Positions 56,470-64,000 of a DNA stretch of 64,000 bases are shown one piece after another. The notes beneath the pieces were generated by a model that saw only the letters and a program-made list of their open reading frames with translations, ran no database searches and was not told the DNA's origin. A program made the position numbers and the translations under genes. Position 1 is the first letter of the stretch, and each line of letters begins with the position of its first letter. The DNA is from Ficedula albicollis (taxonomy: Eukaryota; Chordata; Aves; Passeriformes; Muscicapidae): the NCBI RefSeq assembly GCF_000247815.1, contig NC_021674.1:77459343-77523342 (forward strand), read 5' to 3'.

Positions 56470-57640
56470 GTGAAACTCTTTGCAAGCTCATAGAGAAGCT
56501 AGCCAAAGGCCAACTGCATTAACTAAATTAGGATAAAAGTCTAGATCCAGTACAATCTGAATTTAAAGGAGGACTTGAAATGGTTTTAGTGGCATATGTA
56601 ATTTGCTCCTGTCAGTGGAGACAGTACAGACATCTATTCTCATCACTTTGGACATATCTGAATCAGTTAACACAGTTGATCATGAGATAGTACTTCCTTG
56701 CTTGAGAGAGGTAGCAGGATCCAAAGTAATACACTAAAATGGTTGGCATTATTCCCAGACAAACACATCTAACCAGCAGTCAGGGCAGACTGCCTTTCTG
56801 TTCTTCATTCCAGTGTCTTTCAAGAATCAGTTTTATTGCTAACTCTTTTTGGCATCTATATTCAGCTACTGTGTGAACAGGTCAGATGGTATGCTTGAGA
56901 AATATGCAGATCACATACATTTCCTTTTGTCCTTTGAGGCCTGTAACCATTCCAGTTTCACTGTGGTGGCAACTGATTGCAAAATACAGCACAGAAATAA
57001 AGAATAGTTGTTTGAAACTGAACCTAAATGAGTCAGACAGAATAAAGTGACAATTCAGTGAGTTTCCAGGCCCAGTGTAGGACCTTCTGGTGAAAGTTAT
57101 GTATTTATATATATATATTTTTTTTTTTCATCAATGCATTCCATAATTGAGGAGTATTTCTGTATTATGTGTCGGCACTAAGGCTGCTACTGAGTGGCAT
57201 TTGGGAAATAAAACTCCATCTTCCCTCTTTGCATAAGAGACTTGACCTCATCCTGCTGGATGCTGCACCTGTATGTAGTTATTCTTGCATTTCTTCTTCT
57301 CCCTTGGATGATAGGAGCACAGTATATCTCAGCATAAAGCTCTTGCTGGCTAGGGAAAGTAATCTAGTACAAAAGGTTGCAGCAGCTCAGACCACCAGGA
57401 ACATGTGAGAGTGCCTTACATTGGCTTTTCAGAGAATTAGGCTTAACTGCAGTCTCCAGTCTTATCTTCAAGACTCTCTGGCCTGGGCCCAGATATCTAA
57501 AAGGCTATCTGAAGTCTCAGTGCTTGATAGTTTCACTGCTGGAAGTTCTTCAGTAGATTTCTTCACAGAAAATATAAGGCTTATCTGTAGGAGAGAGCAT
57601 ACAGCAGTACAGTTTGCATCAAAGTCTCTGAGTTAATTCC
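56470..57640 (+). mobile_element. Ancient L2-like LINE relic with reverse transcriptase remnants
   Basis: Translating the + strand across frameshifts and stops recovers reverse transcriptase landmarks of an L2-type non-LTR retrotransposon in the correct order. LIEKLAKGQL begins at 56487. LDPVQSEF begins at 56541. NTVDHEIVLPCLREV begins at 56669 and corresponds to the DTVDHE...L..LRE motif. KYADHIHFLLSF begins at 56900 and corresponds to the YADD catalytic box, with the second Asp now His. LVQKVAAAQ lies near 57364. LHWLFREL begins at 57416 and LIFKTLWPGPRYLKGYL follows near 57460, corresponding to the HWLP...FK.L.GL.PRYL C-terminal region. Several in-frame stops and at least one frameshift make it a dead fossil. 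L2 elements ceased activity long ago in birds, so survival of this much sequence is uncommon. The endonuclease part was not recognised upstream. Both boundaries are approximate. Confidence 0.82.
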
Positions 57641-60006
57641 CAAGGAATCTGATGCCTATCAAAATATTGCTTTATTTCTCTGTGTGATGCAAATTTCTTG
57701 GATTTGCTTCTATCTTGATAGTTGCACAGAAACAGCCATAAGCAGAACAAAAAAGCACTTTGAAGCTTAGGTGTTCAGTTACTCATTCCCCTCCTTCTTG
57801 AGAAAGGATGAGGAATGTTTATAATATATATATATGCTTCTTTATTTGTAAATATCCCTGGCTTATAAACTAGTAGAGCTCAAAGAACTCCAGTGAATAT
57901 AGCCCAAATTATAATGAATTACTGTATAGATGGAAAATCGTTATTATGAGAACTTGATATATCATAGGCTTTACTTCTAAAGAAGCTGCTAGATTAGGTT
58001 TTTTTCCAAGTCACATAGATAATAGTGTAATATCTACACCAAAGTAAATACTAAAGTTATTAAATACATGTTTTAATTTTTTTCTAAGTATTATTTCTTA
58101 CTGTAAAACAGCAGGCAGAGATGCAGGCTACTAAACAAAAGAAAACCCAAATACTTTTTGTAAAGTGCTGGATATTGATCTTGGTTTTAAAACTCTTCAT
58201 AACTTTTTTTGCTTTGTTTTGCAAAAACATGTTTCTTCATTATTCTTTGACTAATGCTAGTAGTACTTCTTTGGGAGAAACTGGAGTTACAGAAGGTAAT
58301 AAAGTGGTTTATGTATATGTGCCTCTGCACATAACTTCATAATACTTGGTTCATTTCTGACACTCATATCTCTCACGCTTAGTTTTAGTACTGAGATTTT
58401 TGGTAATGTTTCTTCAGTCAAAAATGAGAAAGAAAGTTATTTTTCACAGTTTAATTGTATTAACTTGTTAGATACAGCAACAGTAAGTACTAGGTGGCAA
58501 TGCATAATCTCTAGCAAGAACAGTTAGGTGATTAATTTAGATGATAGATACATTTTCCACTGACATTGTTTGTATTCCTGCAGATAGATGAGTCATTGCT
58601 AAATGGAACAGAGAAAAATAAAATATACAAACCTACATCTTTCTGCAGAATCTGGATACCTTTCTCATTACTGCTTTAATTTGTGGGGTTTTTTTAATTT
58701 TACCAGCTGAATAAACTTTCTGGCTTTCCTATGTACCTAGGGTTTAATAGTAAGAATCAATTCAGACCAAAATCACGAGCAAGCTGTATCAAAAAAGCTC
58801 AGAAGTCTCTGATGTGGTGTCTAAGCTGTTAATTGCTTGCCACATTTACTTAAAGAACATTCCTGGGTGACATTCTTTTTAATTAGTAGAAACTATTAGA
58901 TGTAGCAGGATTTTTTTTTTCTTTCATTTCTGTAAGGAATATATGTAACAGAAAAGAAAAAGGTGTAATATCAAAAATAAAGTTTAACTTTCTTGAACAG
59001 AAAGGTATTTAGTTGTGAAGTACTTTGCAACTAAATGGGTCTGATGTCTCTTTAGTATGAAAATTTTTTGCATTATTCAATGAAATTACTCTTGGGATTT
59101 CAACACAAATTAAGAGAAGCATCATACCTTTTCATCCTTCTTGAGTTTCCACTAGGATTTCTTTGAATTTGAAACCACAGTCTAATAAAATTGATTATTT
59201 TGCTGTTTTCTGACTTCTTTTATTACTACAATTGTTCAAAAGCCTTGGCTGGGATGGGGAGCTGTTCTGATCTCGCCTTTAAGATGATACTGCGCAACCC
59301 AGCTGATGGACTGAATCTGCTGGTCTTTCAAGTTACATAGACTTTTATCCATTATTTTCAAGCTGTTGTTCCTGAAGGTGTAAGATTACCTCAGGGCTGT
59401 GGCACGTGCAGCTGAGGACTCTCAGAAGGAGCAGTGTACAGGCCCTAGCAGGTATAGCAGGAAGCACATGCTTGGACTTCTCGTGGCTGGGTTATTCTCC
59501 TCTGGCTGAGCCTTTGTGCTGTCCATGTTTCACAATAGCCACTCAAGCTTTCACAGTGACAGAGCTGGACTGACCTGCACCTTCTGTTGGGTTCCCAGTG
59601 GAGAAGGGGAAAGTGTTAAGCCCTGGCTCTGTGTAGTCCAAACCTTGTTTGTATTTCAGACTTGGTACATTATATTGCTTATTGCACAGTGGCAGGTGCT
59701 GTTCCTGGTGCCTTCTCATTACCACGTGAACTTTCTAACATGATTTTGACAGTTCAAGCAAGAGCCATGTTCACAGTGTTTCTCTGCCTTTTCTTGAGGA
59801 CTTTTATTCCTTTGCTTAAGAAGATCTGACTGTTCAAAGGCAAGAAGAGTTTAACAGGTTGGGAGCTAGATCTCTGTCTGATACAAAGGGAAGTACACAG
59901 CTATGACTGGAGAGTGTGCTGTACAGGTGGAAGTCAGTGCAGACTGGTAGCACATCCAGGATTCTGGTAGCATGTTGTCTGCACTGATCCTAAGAGTATT
60001 CCTCCA

Positions 60007-60090
60007 CAAAAAAACCCCAAAAAAACCAAACCAAACCAAACCAAAAAAAAAACCAAACAAAAAAACCCCCAAAACCAAAAAAAAAAAAAC
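60007..60090. repeat. A/C-rich low-complexity tract with (CCAAA)n
   Basis: Only A and C for about 84 bases, including four CCAAA units and several C runs. On the other strand it is T/G-rich like the tract near 6.9 kb. Confidence 0.85.
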
Positions 60091-61150
60091 GGGTGGGGGC
60101 ATCTTTTGTTTTCATGAAAGGCTCTGAAAAACTACAGCTATCATCCCAATGTACTGAGGTGAGGATTGCCACTCTGGGTTTGCAAAGCAGTGCTTTGGGA
60201 GCAGGCTGACAAAGACACCAGCCTTGCCTGCCTCCAGGCTGGGGCAGAGGGACCAGGAGCTATTTATAGCTGCTGCTGCACATTCATCAGGTCACACAGT
60301 CACAGAGGCATTTGCAAGGGCTCTGCAAAAGGCGGTGTGAAGGTTTATCAGCTCTGGATTTGCATTTTATTTATCTGTGCTTTTTGCACCAAGTTCATTG
60401 TGTTGGATTTTGTGGGTTTGAGGCAGACTATAAATAGATGGTTGTTTCTGCTAAATATATTAATCAGAGGAAATAGGAAAATGAAGGGCCACCTGGAGTT
60501 AAGATTTTAATATTTCAGTTGTTACAAACCAACTCCAAAAGAATATTTTTTTTCCCCGGCAAATTTGGTGTGAAAATGTTTAGTTGAGCAGATGGAGCCA
60601 CAGCTGGTAGTGTACATGTTTATCGGGATAGTTGGCATTTAGCTGCATCCAAAACTGATGTCAGGCTTGAAGATGCTAAAAAGCAGGAATGACTGGAAGT
60701 GAAAGAGAGTGCTCGATCAGATCATCTAGCAGAAAATTTATTTAATTTTTATTACTTTGGCCTTGTAAGAATAAATTCAATCCAGCAGGAAGTTAAAAGT
60801 TTAAAAATAAATATTAAAAAAAAAAAAAGTCAAATCAGGTAAACATTTGCTTTTACTATGCTTTAATAAATAGCCTGAGGAGTGCAGAACATAACCCAGA
60901 ATGTATTGATGTTTAAGGCCTAGTTAGCAAATAACACACATCTGCTGATGTTTAGTTACCATGTATGCTGTGCTGGCAGATTTCAGAATCTGTACAGTTC
61001 ATATTTACCAATGTAGTCTCTTGTTTCACATGAGAGCATTCAGCTGGAGGTTTGAGAGAGGAGAGAGGATATGAATGGTAGTGAGTAACCAAGATGGAAC
61101 AGATATGTGTAGACAGTAATGATTTTACAGTTCTGTCTAATGCACACAAT

Positions 61151-61215
61151 GAGATTTGATGTCCTGTTGTGCCAGGCACTGTGCAAACAGTGGGAGACAG
61201 TCCCACTGCCAGGGA
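61151..61215 (+). repeat. Fragment of an ancient amniote interspersed repeat
   Basis: The words TTGTGCCAGGCACTGTGCAA, ACAGTGGGAGACAGTCCCAC and TGCCAGGGAGACTTAAA resemble a widespread ancient repeat tail (gtgctaggcactgtacaaac...gagacagtccctgcc...gagctta) that I recall from turtles, crocodilians and birds. Only about 65 bases are recognisable. Class is unknown to me. Confidence 0.42.
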
Positions 61216-62329
61216 GACTTAAAGGAAGAATATGGATTCAGAGTCCAAAATCTTAATTTCAAACAAGCATTTCAGATTAAATCTCCTCAGAACAAGCTTA
61301 ATATGAACAATATGAATGTACACTCTTTCTATGGTCCTGGCCATGCAGAAGTCTTATGACATTGTAGGATATTATTCTCTTTAGCTTAATAGTATGCCAT
61401 ACATTCATACCAAGAATTATTTGAGTACAGTGTTACTTCTAGAACTAGAATTTTTAAAGCATAAACAGTTTATTTTTTTTCTTCATCATATAAATATTTT
61501 TCCCAGAACAATTTTTCTTCCTGTGCAAGTTTTTCCCAAATTCTGTAGATGCACCTTGGGCTGTAAAGAAAAGTGGAACATGTTTCTTTCTTTTCCATAA
61601 TACACAACATTTGATAACACTGGCATAGCAGAAATCTGTTCCATTGGCATTCCTGTACAAATGGGATAACATACAGGGAAGTGAGATTTATTCATGCACA
61701 TTACTATCCTGTAGGCAGCAAAGAATTTTTCCCTCATTTTTGGCATGTGATATTCTGAAGCAGACTCTTGTTTGTTGCCATTGCACAGGTAGCAGAGAAA
61801 AGTATCTCTCCAGGCATATAAAATGGCTGCATTATAAATGGCAGTGTAGGGGGAACTGAACTGCTTTGCTAGATGACCAGTGATGCCTGTCACCTCTTTG
61901 CCAGTGGGTTGTGAATGTACAGTGTACTGAAATGTAGTGGTGCCTTCAATAACAGAATAACAGCATGTGGCATTGTGCAAACTCTGAGCAATTCTGCTTA
62001 CCTTAGGGCATCCTTGGAGTTTGCTATAATACAGAAATCTCCCCCCTCCCCTCAGCTGTCATCTCCTGGGGACCGTTCCAATTTCCATCATAATCCAGCC
62101 TGGGAAACATGAAAAAGTGCCAGAAAGACATCCTAATCCTGCATTTCACTGAAGTAGGCTTCCTGAAAATATAAGCTCGTACAGAATTCCAGTGTCATGT
62201 TTCTTCCTTTTAGGAAAGTTGCATAAGAAAATTATTATGTAGCAACATTTAAAGATGTTTCAGTCGTAGACTGTACCTGTAAATAAAAATTAGGCAAACA
62301 TTCAAATTGTTGATGTCCCTTTTTATCTC

Positions 62330-62460
62330 ACGGCCATGCCCATTTTTGAAAGCACGTATGCATTTATGCACTCCAGTGCACTCCCTGACTGCGGGGCAAC
62401 GCCGTAATTATGCAAACTTAATGATGGTGAAACAGTGGCATGGGAGATAAAAAGCCATGA
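62330..62460. promoter_or_regulatory. Candidate conserved noncoding element
   Basis: A compact block has CpGs (CTCACGGCC, GCACGTATGC, CTGCGGGGCAACGCCG) next to TAATTATGCAAACTTAATGA, which combines a homeodomain core and an octamer-like POU site. Complexity is high and no repeat is seen. Function is inferred from motif density only. Confidence 0.25.
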
Positions 62461-64000
62461 TGTTCTATAAGGGAGTGGGTTTGTCATACATATTTACCTC
62501 ATGCCAGTTCCACAGGAAAGAAGACACAGTTTCTGTAGTAGGTGTGAGGGACATAGGGAACCTCTTACAAATGGGATTGCCTCCTAGCTGTGTCCAGGTT
62601 CTTTTGGGGACCTATGAGGCAGAAAGCTTATTCTCATCTCACCTTTAATATTTTAGTGCTGTCTCAGGGCTTTACTAATTGTGCTGGACCATACTGCCTC
62701 CAGAGCATTAAATTTCATTACCACTAATATAGAACTTTTGGTCAAAAATATTTTTACACTGGAATTTATGCAGTTTAGTATATTATAGATAAACCTGATA
62801 ACCTGAAAGAGTATGCCACATTTTTTCTTTTCATTATTTTTCAATTTGAGCTCTATATTGATTTTTCAAGAATATGTAACCATTTTGTCACCTAATTATG
62901 AAAATTATATTCCATGACGTCTAATTAGAATGGAAATTTAGAGGATATGTTCTTACTTTGTGCAATGAACTTTGGCAAAAATGCTTTTTACACTAATGGC
63001 TGCACTCCTTTTAAAAAAGCTGATGTAACTGTTCTTCCCCAGGGTAGAGCAAAGAAGTATAAAGCTCATCTTTTGGAGCTCCTTCTTCAGCGGAGAAAAT
63101 TATAACATACATACATGCATTTTCTCTAAAATTAATTCATACTTTTACTAAAATTTCACTATTAAAACCACATTTGGTCTTAATTTCTAGTGAAACCCAG
63201 CATTTCTTATATGAGTAGTTTTTAAGGGCAGGTGTGAAAAGAAGGGGATTGTCTGATCTCAGCTGCATTTCTTTATTTTCATGGCTTACATAAAACTAAA
63301 ATTTAGCAGGTGGAATTTGTGCTAAATCCAAGTACAGTTTTTACCAACAACTGGTGGTGCATATTAAAGTATAAATAGATAAGAAACTATATATAGTGGC
63401 TTCACACCATATCTTTCTTCACACAAGTTTTTTTTACAAAGTGTGCCAGAGTGCCAGAAGGATTTAGGTTTTTTAGAAAGGTATTGAAATCAGAAGTGTA
63501 TTCCAAAATAGTTGATAACAGAGCTAATAGGAATTATCTAAATTAGGAAAATGGTCATATTTTAGCTGTGTTCTATAAAGAGTCCAAATTATTGGATGTC
63601 AGTCCAGCTACCATAAACAGAGAAAGAATAAAAGTCTTTGTATAATCTGATTGTTACAATTAGGAGCTGAAAATTAAAATGTAATATAGCAATCAATAAA
63701 GAATTAGTATGGATATGTTCTGAGCAAGAAAGTGCTTTACATAAAGAATACTATTGGAAGGGTGTTGTAGCCGTAGCAAAGACACCAATTTAATTTTAAT
63801 TTTCCAAACATATCCTGATACATTTGACTTACCTTTGGTATGGGGACATTAATGCTACAACAATAGGCTGTACCTGGAAAAATGCAATAGAAGTCAGTGG
63901 ATAAAGTAAACCAGTCTGCTGCATAAGAGTCTTAATGTATATTTGAACATGTGGCAATTGAAACAGAAATTTCATGGCTTTCTCCTGTTGCTTGACCCCT

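Larger units (their letters stand above)
57641..64000. other. Intron 5 terminal stretch
   Basis: Unique AT-rich sequence, apart from the A/C tract at 60.0 kb, the repeat fragment at 61.15 kb and the candidate element at 62.3-62.5 kb. A 164-codon minus-strand frame (61486-61980) has no recognised domain and is not called as a gene. Confidence 0.55.

Overview
The window is a piece of a bird nuclear genome lying inside one large gene, the Eph receptor tyrosine kinase EPHA7, read on the + strand. Only two coding exons are present. Exon 4 (26528-26683) encodes the cysteine-rich EGF-like segment of the ectodomain. Exon 5 (27552-27887) encodes the first fibronectin type III domain. Both are intact, have canonical splice sites, match the lengths usual for Eph genes (156 and 336 bp), and are in phase 1-1. 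The rest is intron: at least 26.5 kb of intron 3, all 868 bp of intron 4, and at least 36.1 kb of intron 5. The bird assignment rests on a 5'-truncated CR1 LINE of avian type at 16872-17385, the low repeat load and the large introns. I cannot name the species.

Besides CR1, the introns hold older repeats that I could recognise: an L2-like LINE relic on the + strand at about 56470-57640 that still shows the order of reverse transcriptase motifs; a tRNA-derived MIR-like SINE relic near 46057-46303; a palindromic MITE-like relic at 34808-34880; and a short fragment of an ancient amniote repeat near 61151-61215. Several unusually GC-rich or motif-dense intronic segments are possible enhancers of this developmental gene, but this is inference only.

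The most striking structure is technical rather than biological. A 13-base Illumina adapter sits at 2327-2339, exactly on the junction of a 219-bp tandem duplication. Two pure G homopolymers of 864 and 437 bases are each flanked by A or T runs. A perfect ATT tract of 271 units ends at a single N and is preceded by a 2.1-kb near-identical tandem duplication. A 391-bp tandem duplication lies on an A/C-rich tract. Together these suggest gap-filling or haplotype-merging errors at low-complexity sites. They inflate the sequence by several kb but leave both exons intact.

I found no rRNA, tRNA, CRISPR array, operon or prokaryotic system. The long polyglycine, polyproline, polyleucine, polyisoleucine and polytyrosine reading frames are products of the homopolymer and ATT tracts. 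I see no convincing new biological system. The most testable biological idea is a truncated secreted EPHA7 isoform made by read-through of the exon 5 donor.
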